A program made the translations under genes and the position numbers. From Tetrahymena thermophila SB210 (lineage: Eukaryota; Ciliophora; Oligohymenophorea; Hymenostomatida; Tetrahymenidae), in the NCBI RefSeq assembly GCF_000189635.1, contig NW_002476317.1, positions 186,001-250,000 on the forward strand: a DNA stretch of 64,000 bases, read 5' to 3'. The stretch's first letter is position 1, and every line of letters begins with the position of its first letter. The notes below the pieces were generated by a model. That model searched no databases, was not told where the DNA came from, and saw only the letters and a program-made list of their open reading frames with translations. Of this stretch, positions 12,330 to 24,988 are shown piece after piece.

Positions 12330-15329
12330 ATGGATAGCTTTATTAACTTTGAAGAGCCACCAATTACAAAACCAAAGCTTAGAGTTAATTTAGAATAAAT
12401 TACCAACCCACCAAGAGGTGAAACTAGGACATCTTAGATTTCAATAGAATATAATTAGCCTCAAATCCTTTATGATTTTAGAACAAAGCACCAAAAAACT
12501 CAAGATGAAAAAAATATAGTAAAATAAATATTTTCAATAGTTACAAACTCCCTAAATATTAATAAATTGATATTTAGTAGCCAGTAGAGAAGAAAAAAAC
12601 AGTAATTATAAATTCTGCTAAACCTGTTTAAACCGAATCCAACTAAAATAATGCTCTCTCCTCCAGCGTTAATACTCATCCTAATAATTAAATGAATACA
12701 TAAACACACAAAACTGCAGAACAAGATAAAAATTTAGATTAAAATTAAATTGACCCTCCTCTTTCGACGACTTAACCTGCTAATGGGAATTTGAATAGTC
12801 AAGAACCAGTATTAGATGGATCCACGCACAAAGATGAAGTGAAATAATATTTTAAAATAAAGTAAGCTATAAATTTAAAAATATTTGTTATTTTTTCTTT
12901 AAAATAAGTTCAATTAACTAGCTATAATCTAACTTACTAAATAAACCAATAATTAACTATTCAAATAATTTATACAGAGAGATATCTTTAATGAGGAGAA
13001 GGCTCAAAAAATTTCTTAAAAATTCGATTGTTAGTTGGTTTTTTTACATTATAACATGGATATATTTACTGATCATGTTTGTTTCTATTTCTCTTCAGCA
13101 GTTACTAAATTCTGACGATGCTTATTTAGCCTCAGTAGTTATAAATTATATAGAATTATTTTTACTAGCATGTCTTATTTTGGAGTTCCTAATGGCAGCA
13201 TATACTTAAGGATTTTGTGTAAATTAAATAACTATTTCTTAACTAGAATAAAATAAAAATTTTTAAAAAATTAATTAGAATTATTTTAAAGTCAAATTGC
13301 AAGTACTAGATTTTATTATAATATTTCTTACACTGGCACTTGTTATCCTAGATTTATTACTCGGAAAAAGTCCTTAATTCACAAAAATAGCAGCAGTAGC
13401 TAAGGGAATGTTTAGATTCTTCAGAATTATACTTCTTTTTAGAAAGGTTAATTTAATTAAATATGTTCTTTATTTATTAAGCAAATTTATTTATAGAGCA
13501 ATTAATTCAAGAAAATAAAGGCAGCTTCTACGATAAAAACACCTGCTGAAAGAATAATTGATATTTTTACTGACTTAAAAGAGTTTTTTGATTCAAAAGA
13601 TATCATTGAAGATATTGAGTGGTCTATAAGTGTTATAGCTTTAAATAAAATTTATGAAACCAAAATTGTGATTTAAGGTGCAGAAAACAATAAAGAAGTA
13701 AATAAAATATTTTAATGTGAATTGAAAAAAGATAATTTTTTCCAAAAAGATAGTAGATTGGATTAACTATGGAGCTAGACAAAAAGAAGAGCAAGATAAA
13801 TAATTTGATTAAGATATTCTTTCGAATAAAAATATAGATACAAAGTTATAGACTTATGTGAATTAGATTCCTCAACCTATTTTAAAATATTTTAAAGATG
13901 TAAATGAATTGAGCTTTGATTGCTTTGAAGTGGAAAAAATAGCTAAAGGGTCGGAGACTTCATTTCTACTTCTTTATTTGTTTTAATCTAATAATATCTT
14001 AGCTTCTGTAGATATAGAACCTGATATTTTATTCAACTTCTTCAAACAAATTGAAAAGGGTTATAATGATAATTTATATCACAACAGACTCCATGCATTT
14101 GATGTCTTACAAACTGCAAATTTCTTTTTGAAATCATGCAATTTTATTGAAATAGCAGCTATAAATGAGTTTGATTTATGCACCATATACATTTCTGCAG
14201 CTTGCCATGATTACGATCATCCGTATTAAATCAAACATTCAAAATTCTAAAATTTCATAAATTTTGTTATCTTTGATATTTATTTTAACAAAAAAAGCAT
14301 GATTTACCATTATTTTATTTTATTTTTAAAGCTAAAAAAACTACCATAAATAAGATAAATAACAATAAATATTACTTTTAATTATTAACATAAATTCTTT
14401 TATTATAAAACTTATTATTTTAAATAGAGGAGTTAATAATGCCTTCATCATAAATACTTCTCATGAAATTGCCTTAACTTACAATGGTAAACATTTTTTT
14501 TCATACACTGTTAATTTTTAATATACTTATTTCTTTCATCAGACTAATCTGTATTAGAAAATCATCATGCTAGCAAAACATTCTAATTGTTTAATGATCA
14601 AAATTTAGACATTACTGCCAACTTTACAAAGGAATAATATAGATCATTTAGAGAAATGGTAATATCTATAATATTAAGTACAGATATGGCAAAACATTTT
14701 TCTGACATAGCCAAATTAAAAAGTAGACTAGGAACAGGTTTGTTGATTGATTTATTTATTTATTTGCATTTTTTTTTTTTTTCATTTTTGACTTTATTTT
14801 AGTTTTTAATATGAATAACAAAATATATACTTTTATTTGAATATTTATTTGTAGATGATTATGACATAAAAGGCAAAGATAAATAAATGTGTATTGACAC
14901 AATTATACATGCTTGTGATGTTTCTAACCCTGTTAAGACATGGAATGTTTATCAGCAATGGGCTCATAGAGTGTTGTCCGAATTTTGGAGCTAAGGTGAT
15001 CAAGAAAGAAGTTAAGGAATCTAAATAACTTACTTGTGTGATAGATATACTACAAATACTGCTAAAAGTTAAGTCGGATTTATAGATTTCATTGTAAAAC
15101 CTTTATATGAAGTAATATGCAATTTTTTGCCAGAATTAAAAAATTATATGCAATAAATCGATTCAAATAAACAAAAATGGAATGAGCTCGTAAGTTTTTA
15201 CGATTAAGACTTAGGTATAAATTTTCATTTAAATTTTTTTAAAAACTAATAATTTTATATATTTAAAATAAATAAATAGAAAGAATAAAGAACTAAATAT
15301 AATAATTATAATAATCAAAAATAATTTGA
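12330..15329 (+). CDS. Voltage-sensor-like domain fused to class I cyclic-nucleotide phosphodiesterase
   Basis: Roughly 730 residues in about ten exons. A ~170-residue cytosolic-type N-terminus is followed by four hydrophobic segments arranged like S1-S4 of a voltage sensor. S2 (IELFLLACLILEF) has two Glu ten residues apart, as in Kv channels. S3 (LQVLDFIIIF) has the usual Asp. S4 (MFRFFRIILLFRK) shows RxxRxxLxxR. There is no pore segment. The C-terminal half is a class I PDE: YHNRLHAFDVLQ, the metal-binding HDYDHPGVNN, ENHHAS, and the later HACDVSNP carrying the metal-ligand Asp. It should hydrolyse cAMP and/or cGMP at a membrane. Gating by voltage is inferred from the S2-S4 pattern only. 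The start is the ATG at 12330; the last exon after 15280 is less certain. Ciliates are known to fuse channels with cyclases, so a fusion on the degradation side makes sense. Confidence 0.8.
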
Positions 15330-15752
15330 AACTTAAGACTAATTAGATTTTTCAGAGTCAGCTTTTTTAAAACTTTACTTTTAATTATTAAAATCAATTT
15401 AAATCTGCTTTTGTTTCATTTAATCATTTTCCTTTTATAAAAATATAAAATATTTTAGATTGCTTATAATGCAACACTCAACTAATATTTCACAATAAAA
15501 AATGAAAATTAATTTAATGTATGAATTATCTTTTTATTTCTTTGATATTTATTAGTATTACTATCTATATAAACTTAGAATAATATAAAAAATTTATTCA
15601 ACTTATTTATTACTTATTGTATTATATTTTTTATACTAAATTAATCACCAAAGCTATTTCGATTTTGTTTTCTTTAACAAATAACTAAAGTTTCTTTATC
15701 CTTGTCTTGATAAATTAAAAAAACATCTTAGAGTTTAACAATTATTCTTAAG
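15330..15752. other. Intergenic spacer
   Basis: AT-rich, with no coding frame seen beyond the uncertain end of the phosphodiesterase. Confidence 0.5.
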
Positions 15753-17441
15753 ATGGAAAATCATTTTGTTAATCATACTTATAGATTTGATTAGCCTCCT
15801 AGACACAAAAGCGTATCGAATTTGATTAAAAACAAAACAATGCAAGATTCAAATAGCTATCTCAATCAATTTTATTACAAATAAATGGAAATTATTAAAC
15901 TTTAAAAGGCGCTTTAGGGCTATTAAGTTAGAGGAAAAATAAATCCTATTAATGCACAAAGAGCTTCCACCAGTTCATTAAATGATTCATCGTAAAAAGT
16001 TAGGCTTCCTTAAATAAATTAAGATAATTTAAGTAGAATAAAAGATGCCAAAAAAAAAGTGTTGCAACCTGTCAAAATATCAGCATAAATGTAAGTAACT
16101 TTAAATCGTTTTTTATGATAAATTAACTAAATACATGAATAAGCTTATAATATATAAACATTGAATTTTATAAATTTTTATTAAAAATATTTTATAAAAT
16201 AAAGAAAGTATAACTTGTCTAAAGAAATATAAGATTTATAGTCTAATAATTTGAATGGAAATTATTACTACTTATAAGATAAAAATCAATAATGGGAATC
16301 AAGAAAGTAATAGTGGCTCTAAGGATTAGATGGTTGTTTAAAATCAGAATTTTTAGATTATTAAGAAATGTATGAAAAATTTTTTAAAGGAAAATATGAT
16401 TAAAAAAAGAATTTGTTGAAAAGTAAAAAAAAAATAAAAAGCTTAAAATGTATAAGCTAAAACAATTAAGGCTCAAGCCAAAATCATCAAAACAAAATAG
16501 AAGAACATGCTATAGATTAAAATCAAAATTAATCGTTTTAGTAGGGTGATGAAGAAAAAGATTATTAATAAGAGAAAAGTTTTAAAAAAGATGAATCCGA
16601 AAGCCATAGAAATACATCTCATGTATAAGAATAAACTGAAGCTCAAAATAAGTAAGCATAATCATCATCTTAAAATACTAGTGCTATAGCAACAAATAGG
16701 CTAAGTAACTAAGATTAAGAGAATAATAATTTTGCAGAGCAGAACTCTGATATAATTCACAATCAAGATGTAGAATAAAACTAGTAGATAATCTTATCAG
16801 GAAGGCAGTAAGATGGATTAATTACAGAAGTAGTTTTGAATTAAGAAACTGATACCAAAAAAAATGCTTAAAAACCTTAAATAAAGCCAATTTAAATCTA
16901 GAGAGGATTGCATGAAAATAATAATTAAAAAAAAAAAGAATTATTACATTAAGAGCATCAATATAAATTATCTATCGTATCTCCTACAATGTTACAAAAT
17001 ACAAATTAATCTGATAATAAATACTTCATCAGCTCCTAATCATTAAATAGTAACAACTAAGCTCACTAAACACCTCGTGTATTTTCATAAATTAGATCTC
17101 AGTTAGATAATTAACTGTTGTATTCCCCCTTGTAATCAAATATAACTTCTAACTAAGAATTCTATCCTATCAATAACTAAATTTATGTTAATTACCCTTA
17201 TTAAATGAATATGTATCTTAATACTTTTTAAAGTTCAGAATAAAGTAGCATCTAAAACCCTCAAACCAAATTCTCTTTAGCATAGCTAAAGACTAAAAAC
17301 TTTAGTAAAGGTAACAAATTTTTTAAATTACTTTATTATTAAAATTTTTTAATTTTAAAAACAGTCTAGCAATCATCATAAAAAAGCGAAGATTTTTTTT
17401 TCAGGGTTTCACAAGTTGTAAATGTTAAAAAGATTTCATGA
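15753..17441 (+). CDS. Gln/Asn-rich protein of unknown function
   Basis: About 500 residues in three exons. Exon 1 (starts MENHFVNHTYRFDQPPRH) carries a basic Ser-rich segment. Exon 2 (about 16203-17313) is one long frame with a short folded-looking stretch (QQWLQGLDGCLKSEFLDYQE) followed by low-complexity Gln/Ser/Asn sequence. The last exon is short and ends at TGA 17439 after VSQVVNVKKIS. No domain recognised. Dense TAA/TAG codons read as Gln. Basic and acidic blocks suggest a cytosolic or nuclear protein, but no function can be assigned. Confidence 0.75.
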
Positions 17442-17841
17442 ATTAAAAAATGATTTCACTATATTTTTTTATTTGTTTGTTTATTTTTTTAACTGTTTAC
17501 TTAAATTAATAATTCAATTAAGTTTTTGAAATATTAAAATGTCGTATTAAATATACTTATTTTGATAATTAAGTTTTGCACAATTGTCTTAAGATTTCGT
17601 GCGTAATATATGATAGTGTAAAATTATTTGTTATATTATCATAATTCTTATGCTATTTTCATTTAATGTGCTGATTCTACGTTCTTTATAGAATTCAGAA
17701 ATTTTTGATAAATACTTCAATTTATTCAAGATTTGTTAAAGAAAGTATGTATCATCAATTAAATCTTAACAAAAAATATTATTATTTCTTCTAATTTTAC
17801 TAATTCAAAATTAAGCGTAAAAATAAAAATTGGATTTAGAA
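17442..17841. other. Intergenic spacer upstream of PEX11
   Basis: AT-rich. Nothing recognised. Confidence 0.5.
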
Positions 17842-19291
17842 ATGGATTATAGTAACAGTAATAACAATCCGTCACCACTTTTTTAAAGTTGTGCAAACAA
17901 AAACTTAATTGGTAAAAAAAAGGGATTATCATTTGCTGATTTGACAAAAAAAATAAACTAAAATTTAAAGGTTCCCATTTAGCAGATTAAAATTATGGCT
18001 ACAAAAGTATTTTGCATTATCAATTTAGAATAATTGAGAATTTGTTAAAATACATTTATATTAGATGTCATAAGTATCTAAAGTGATGAAGACATCTAAG
18101 GGTAGAGATAAAATATGTTAAATAATATAGTATTCCTCTGATTTAACTCATGCATGCTATTAACACAGTAATATAGAAAATATTCAAAAGCAATACTTGT
18201 AATTACTACAAAATTATATTTACAAAGCTATTTCAAATAAAATTAATAATAAACACAAAATATTTATTTAAAATTTAGTTTTTTGGTATGATATCTATTA
18301 CATTAATTAATTTATTTATTTATTTTAGAGAAGGTTTGTTAAAAGGACCAAAAGTAGCAAATAATGTTAAGCATTCCATCAAAAATGGTAGAAAAATATT
18401 TAAGCTCTTCAATTTTCTACTAGAATTCAAAAGAATATAAATGGTAATTGAAAAAAGAAAACCCATCCTCTATAAAATAGCATTGATTCTTTGCAGAATA
18501 ACTAATTTCTTTTATTATTTGTTCGATAATATTTTATGGGCAACTAAAATAGGAAAATTTAGGTATTATTTTTTGCTTATTTTTTCATAAAAACAAATGA
18601 ATTTATTCTAATTTTAAATATACTTTCTTAAAAGAAAATTATTTTTTCTCTAAGACCTGTTTGTTTTTTATATTTATAATAATTAATAAAAAACTAAATA
18701 ATAATATAGTAATTTGCTTACACATAGCCCAAAAACTATTAAATTGCTCAAAGACTTATTCTGTTTCGCTAAGATTATTATAAAAATAATTATTTCTGTT
18801 TATAAGTGTCAAAAGCGTAAATAGTAAGTTATTCTATTACTGAGTTTTAGTTATTATAATTATTAAATTACTAATAATTCTAGGAAAATTAGAACTATAC
18901 TTCAAAAGACAGCTGGAAAAAGCACTGTAATTATAGAACCAAATGAAAAATATTTTTACATGAGTAAATATCTACTCACTCAACGAATTAAGTTTAGGGA
19001 AGACAGATTTAAAATTTTAGTTAAAATTTTATAATTTTTAATGCTTTGTAAAAGACTTAGAATTTATTTGGTGTAATTTTAATCTTATTTTCAAAAATTA
19101 TAAATTTATTTCTTATTATAAAAAATAGGAGCGACCATTTTGGAGATATAGCCTATGCTTCTTTTGGACTGTTTGCAACAATTATAAATACTCTTAAAAA
19201 TATCTCAGAAAAACAAAAATTAGTAAAAATTTAGCAATCTCAAGATAACAACAACAATATTTAAAAAGTTAAAAATAAGATATTTGCTTGA
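17842..19291 (+). CDS. PEX11: PEX11 family peroxisome proliferation factor
   Basis: PEX11 proteins bend and elongate the peroxisomal membrane before division. The sequence shows the family N-terminal block KTSKGRDKICQIIQYSSDL, then NGRKIFKLFNFLLEFKRI, then the conserved CRITNFFYYLFDNILWATK block, and a C-terminal hydrophobic GDIAYASFGLFATIINTLK. These are in the expected order. The start at 17842 (MDYSNSNNNPSPLF) adds an upstream exon that joins in phase to the exon beginning MSQVSK (acceptor TATATTAG just before that ATG at 18065). If that exon is wrong, translation would start at 18065. A donor at GTTTAGGG (about 18991) is needed to join the last exon in frame and is less canonical than the others. 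The stop is TGA at 19289. Confidence 0.85.
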
Positions 19292-19953
19292 ATTCTTCAA
19301 TAAAAATATAAAATAATATAACTGTATATATTAGTGTAAAAATGTATTTTATAAAGAAAATTACAAATTATATATAAAAAAAACTACAAAAATACTTACT
19401 TCTTCTATATTTAATATATAATAAATTAATTTACTGTAAAACCTCAAAAATTAAGACTCAATAAATTTAAATTCGTTTTCTAAATTAATAAAATTAGCAT
19501 TAATCTTAGGGAAAATTATTTTAGGAGGGCCAAGTTAGAAAAAATGAGAATCTACAACATATTTAAATTTACTTTGACTTTGTAAATTTTTTAAAATAAA
19601 TAAAAAAAATCAGCTTAAAAAAATTAAAATAAATATAAACAAACAAATAATCTACAAACAAACTTACTTTTATTGTTATTTTTAATTATAAAATGCTTTC
19701 AATAAATACTACAATTATTATTTTTATTATTTATTTAATTACGTAATGAAGTTCATTTAAACGATATCTCAATTATTTCAGACAATATTTTTATAGCAGA
19801 ATACTTTTTTTATTATTAGGCAAATTCTAAAGAGCTGTAGATTTATTTAAATTATATATGATTATATATTAGATTTAAGTTTATCTATCTATACTAATCG
19901 CTTTACTCATCAATGTTATTTATATTTTAAATATAATATAATTATTAATAAGT
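19292..19953. other. Convergent intergenic spacer
   Basis: AT-rich region between the 3' end of PEX11 (+) and an unknown gene (-). Nothing recognised. Confidence 0.5.
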
Positions 19954-20867
19954 TCAATAGTTCTAAGAAAATTTTTATGCCAAACGAATATATAGTTCTG
20001 CTGATTTCTCTCCTACTTACGAATTAGAGCTACTTGAGAGTTTATATACTTCATTTGTTAATTTTTTTTATTCAATAGGAGTTAAGTTATCTAAAATTCT
20101 TTCTTATAAAGAATGATCAAATATCTCTAAGTATATTTTTTCTAAAAATTTGCTATCAAGAATCATGCACAATCGAGACATTAGTCTTTTAGAATTATTA
20201 ATATCTAAATTTTTAAGGCAGGGCCCAGTAAGCATCATTAATTTTATCAAATAAACATCGTCCTCTATTTAAAAAATTAATAAATATTTTTAATCCTGAC
20301 AAAATGCTACCTACCTTCATCTAATACTATTTGATAACAAGAGTTTAAATCATTTTTTTCATAAAAAAGAAGTATTTCATCCCAAAGTGAATTATTAAAC
20401 TATTTAATTTTTTGTTTCTGATTAGGAATTTCTTCAAATAATACTGTATTTCTCAAATCCTCGTTCATTTATTATGCTTTGTAATCAAAATCCTAAGTAT
20501 AAACAAACAATTTAAAAAAAAGTTAAAAAATGCAAACTGATTGAGAGATTTACAATAAAAATCCTACTTTGTATTGGTATTAATTTCTTGATTAATGAGC
20601 ATCAAAATCATGCAAGTCCTTAATAAGCCTAGTTTTATTCTGCTATTTAGTTATATTATCACTAAATGATACTTTTTTATTCTCATAATTTATATTTTCA
20701 TTATATTTTAGCTATTCCTAATTATTAACCCCATTTTAAATAATTTCTTTCCTTATAATATCTCTAATTGATTCTTCTGATAGAATACTTTCTGATTTAT
20801 TGAACTTATCCCTAACATGATCAAGGCTCTCTTTGTTATCTTTAAAATCTACGTATTAATTATTCAT
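19954..20867 (-). CDS. Unknown protein, about 250 aa
   Basis: Three exons on the minus strand. The start is the ATG at 20867 (MNNQYVDFKDNKESLDHVRD). Introns are near 20565-20495 and 20320-20262, both keeping frame, and TGA lies at 19956-19954. The N-terminal half is charged and Asn/Gln-rich. The C-terminal half is helical (VYLIKLMMLTGPCLKNLDI; ERILDNLTPIEQKKLTNEVYK). No family recognised. There is no signal peptide or membrane segment, so it is probably soluble. Confidence 0.7.
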
Positions 20868-21492
20868 ATTACTATTCTAAGTGAGCTGTAAATATAAATT
20901 GAAAATTTAAATAAAAAAAGATTTGTAAAATTAATAAACTAGCAAAAAATATATCAACCGTAAATTAATTAGAAAATATACTGATTTTTTAATTAAATAT
21001 AACTTAATTAATTAGTCAATTGATAGGTAGGTATCAGTAATTAAAAAAATAAAATCTAAATGTTTTTATATATTATGATTTAGAATTAAATATAATTCAT
21101 ATATTAATTTAAATATAAATTAAAATACTTTTTTGAAATAAATAAATAAATATATATATTTCCATTACATTAAGCTATTTAAAAACAATTTAAAAAATAT
21201 TTCATTTAGTTTATTTAACTTTTATGATTATTCAATGAACTAATCATTAAATATAATAAATTAAACAAAAACATTTTTAAACACAATGTTTTAAAATAGA
21301 ATCAATTTCTAACATTTTAAGACAAAAAATTTTAAAATGCTAAAATAAAAGCATAATTAAATTTATTTTAGTTTTTATTTAATTAATTTTTTCCTTAAAT
21401 AAGTGTATAATGAATCAATAGGATTTACTAATTAGTATTGATAAATATGAAAACAAACCTGTTTTAAATATATTATTTTATTTTATTTTATT
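20868..21492. other. AT-rich spacer
   Basis: Lies between two minus-strand genes. Nothing recognised. Confidence 0.5.
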
Positions 21493-22879
21493 TCATTCAG
21501 TAATTATAGAAACAGCTGCAGCATATGAAACAGATGAATCATTTTTGTCTCTTACCAAACTTGATTATGAATATCTTATAAATTTAGTATCTATCTGATT
21601 ACTTATCTTGCTCTTTGCGATTGCCTTTTATTATTAAAATTTTAATTGAAGTTTTTAGTTTTTATGCAGCAATTTATTTATTTACATTCATCAAAATAGA
21701 TATAGCATGTCTGCCACATATATTATTTTCAGTTTCACGAATATATTATTAAAAAGCACTATTTAATATAGTTTTTAATAAAAGAGTTTTAAATTTATTT
21801 TCTTGTTTTCATAAAAAATTACTCTATGTCATTCATTTCAATATGCTCCATTCCTTTTTGGTCTAATTTCTCTATCTATTCATAAATCTCACAATCTTCT
21901 TTTGTACTGTAAGTATATTTAAATCTATTATTATATTAGCAATTATATTTATTTTATTTATGTTTAAGTAGTTACTTACTTTTAACCCCAATGACAAAAA
22001 TCTGTTGATATTACGAAAAGTGTATCTTCTTAATTTATATATTTGCTGAATAACTTTCCATATTTTTCTTCTTGGGTAGAATCAATAGAACCTACCATTA
22101 CAGGTATTAATTTTATATTTTCTAAACCTAAGGTTTTAATAAGAAAACAAAGCTGCATTTCGATAGAATGTTCTTCTTCTTCAGCATCTTTATCAGATAC
22201 TTCAAAGCTTCCTTCTTTAAGCAGCTATTATATTGCTAATTTATTTGCATTTTTATATTTAATTTTTATCAAAAAAATTACTTTCTTGATCTATTTCAAT
22301 ATTTCCTAAAGGAGTTTCATATGTTTTCATTCCAGATAAAGCACAAGACCTTATAAAAATATAGTGAAAAGGCCCTAAAACAAAGACTCTTAATCTGTTA
22401 AAATAAATATTCTTAAATTTAAGTCAATAAAAGCTAAATTAACTTTTAAGTAGGAGGATTTTGTTTAAGATATCTATAAGCCCAAGCAGCAGTAGGGCCA
22501 CTGAAAGAAAACCCTGCGTGTCTTTTATTTATTAAAATGATAACGTTTTATTGTGAGTAATTTCAATTATAAATATAAGTTAGTACGGAGCTATTATAGC
22601 CTTTATAGATTTAATACTTGTAATATCACATTTAGCCATATCTAACCAAACATTTAATTAAATATTTAACTCATAGTCTTAACTTGAGTACCATAAACCT
22701 TGATATGTAGGTTCTCTAACATCTAACTTTGGACAAAAAATTTGATCATAATTTTATTCTTAAGTTGATGTTTTCTTCTATTAATTTTCTACTTAAGTTT
22801 ATTTAGATTCTTCTTTATCTGCTTAACTTTACTCTTAACTTGCCTTAGAGCTTAAAGTTTATTGAATCTGCTGAGACAT
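21493..22879 (-). CDS. MEMO1: MEMO1 family protein
   Basis: MEMO proteins share a fold with nonhaem-iron dioxygenases; animal MEMO1 acts in receptor-tyrosine-kinase signalling, cell motility and redox/iron handling. The conserved order is all present: an N-terminal REPTYQGLWYS, AIIAPHAGFSFSGPTAAWAY, FVLGPFHYIF, KTYETPLGN, EEEHSIEMQLCF, FVISTDFCHWGQ, NNICGRHAISILMN and a terminal NDSSVSYAA. The His of PHAG, the His of GPFH and the Cys of ICGR match the putative active-site residues. The N-terminus carries a ~40-residue Ser/Gln-rich extension not typical of the family. Start ATG at 22879, TGA at 21495-21493. About six introns, all reconciled in frame; one at about 21846-21785 (donor GA|GTAATT) is required to restore DIDAFQQYIRETENN. 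Confidence 0.93.
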
Positions 22880-23606
22880 TTATAAACGAAAAAAATATTT
22901 TGATTTTAGCTTAAATAAGTAGAATAAAGCAACTAATATTTATCACTATATCTTTATTTTAATAATTTATTTAAATGATCTGTGTAATAAATTACAATTC
23001 TTAAGAATTATTTTTAAATGAATTTTTGTTAGGAATTCCTAATTGATAAAAAGTATATTCAACTAAATATTTTAAAAATTAAATGTTCACATAGAATATT
23101 TAAAGAATATAATTAAATTTTATTATTAGTTAATCTTATTTTATTAGTAAAAAATAAATCGATTATCAAATAATATTATTCACTCTATTTGGTAATATCA
23201 AAATTGTGCAATCAATACTTTAAAAATTTTTTTATTGATTGATAAATTCAATTTATTTTTAGAATTAGTTAAAAATAAATATATTGAAAATCAAATATTA
23301 TCATTATATTTATTTTATTTTCACAAAATTTTGCAATATATCTTAAAAATAAATTTGATTGAATTAAAAATTAAAATGTTTTTTCAAAATAATTTTCATT
23401 TTACAATTAGATTTTTTTAGCTAAAATAGATTAAATATTTATTATAGCATTTATTTTTTAGAAATTAAAACAAAAACTTCTAGATTTTTAAAGCATTTCA
23501 AAAAACTAGCAAGTGTGAAACGCAAAAGATAAGATAGATAGATATTTTACATCTTAAAAATTGATTAACTTTATTTTTATAAGTACTATCTATATAAATT
23601 TGAAAA
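22880..23606. promoter_or_regulatory. Divergent upstream region (MEMO1 / tail-anchored protein)
   Basis: AT-rich; it should contain both promoters. Nothing specific identified. Confidence 0.4.
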
Positions 23607-24545
23607 ATGGATTAATAAAAGGATAATTTGTAATAAAAGTTAAGCTAAATCAAACAAAGGGTAGCTAAATAAAACGAAAATAATGATGCTTATTAACCTG
23701 CTTAAACAGTTAGTATGGATTTCACAACTTTTATTTTTAAATGCATTTAATAAAAGTTGGATCCTTAAGAATTTTTCAAGATTATAAGCGGTTGCTATAG
23801 TATATTAAAATGGGTATTAATAGAAAAGAAGGCAATAAGATATAAAGCAGAAATAAGTTATTATACAATAGTAGTAAATTATATAGCTTCATTAAAAATT
23901 AGAGTATCTCCTTATATGAACAGTGAAACCCAAATAATCTTTGAAGCAGATGATACTGAGTAATCTTTTAATTTTAATTTCAACTAAGCTTTTTTTATAA
24001 AATAAAGGACTGATTAAGCAGCAATCGCCAAAATCTGTTTACATCTTTTTGAATCTTATTTAGAATTTTACCTTGAGAATAAAAAAGAACTTACAAAGAT
24101 GACTTTTGATACCTTCTATTAAAAGATGGAGAAATATAAGAAAGATTAAAATGTGGTATAAGAAGCTTTGAAAAAAGAATAAAAGTAATTAACATAAGAA
24201 GATGTTGACTTGTATATGAAGAATGAAGAAATAAATGATAGCATTAGAGCAAATGTTAAATTAAGATAGCAAGCAGGTTAGGCAATAAAAAGATTTTATA
24301 TTTCTAAAATAAAAAACGAGGATTTGGATATATAAAAAATATAAAAGGTTAAAGAATAGATTCATAACGATTTGTTAGAATATCGTCAAAAGAAAAAACA
24401 ATAATTATAATAATAAGAATAGACTAAAGATAAAACAAATAATAAATCTATCTATCAAGTATTAGAGGTGGTTGCTTCAGTAATAATTTATACAATTATT
24501 CTGTATCTTATATTTGTTTATGTAATTAAACCCTTTTTTTCGTGA
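23607..24545 (+). CDS. Probable tail-anchored membrane protein (312 aa), unknown family
   Basis: A single uninterrupted exon from ATG (MDQQKDNLQQKLSQ) to TGA 24543. A globular region of ~150 residues (FIFKCIQQKLDPQEFFKIIS; YYTIVVNYIASLKIRVSPYM) is followed by ~120 residues of helical Lys/Glu/Gln sequence, probably coiled coil. At the extreme C-terminus is one hydrophobic helix (VLEVVASVIIYTIILYLIFV) with only a few residues after it. That layout is typical of a tail-anchored protein facing the cytosol. It lacks an obvious SNARE heptad layer, so I do not call it a SNARE. Intronless, unlike most neighbours. Confidence 0.75.
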
Positions 24546-24988
24546 TATCATTTAAAAAAGAAGGGCAGTTTTTAAAAAAATATGGATTGATATAATTAAA
24601 AGTTTTATTAAAAATATTTAATTACTTAATTAATTATATACTTTATTGTCTTTATCAATTAATATGACCACTGATTATTTATTGGACTTAAATATTCAAC
24701 AATTTTTTTTCACAATTATGAAGTTTGTTTGAAATATTTTGTTTCAAATTTATTTTTAAAAAATGAATATTGTTTAATTGATTAATTTTATGAAAGATAG
24801 TTGTCACAGATATAATTTACATAGATGAGACTGATAAGTTAAATTTTAAAATAAGAATTGTTAAATTATAAAGTAGTTGGTTAGAGTTTATTTCATTATA
24901 TTTATAAAGAAAGAGCAAATTTTTTAATAATTATTTTGGCTATCTATTTTATTATTATAAATATTAATTGCATTTAAAAGGAGAAATA
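24546..24988. other. Convergent intergenic spacer
   Basis: AT-rich 3' regions of the two flanking genes. The minus-strand frame stays open here by chance in one phase, but the composition is not coding. Confidence 0.5.

Noticed and set aside
21410-21598. Short plus-strand frame starting MNQQDLLISIDKYENK
   Set aside because: It is antisense to the last exon of MEMO1, whose C-terminal NDSSVSYAA is a family signature.
23607-24545. SNARE identity for the tail-anchored protein
   Set aside because: The membrane anchor and helical region fit, but no central-layer Gln/Arg heptad pattern could be identified, and the N-terminal region is not a known SNARE domain.
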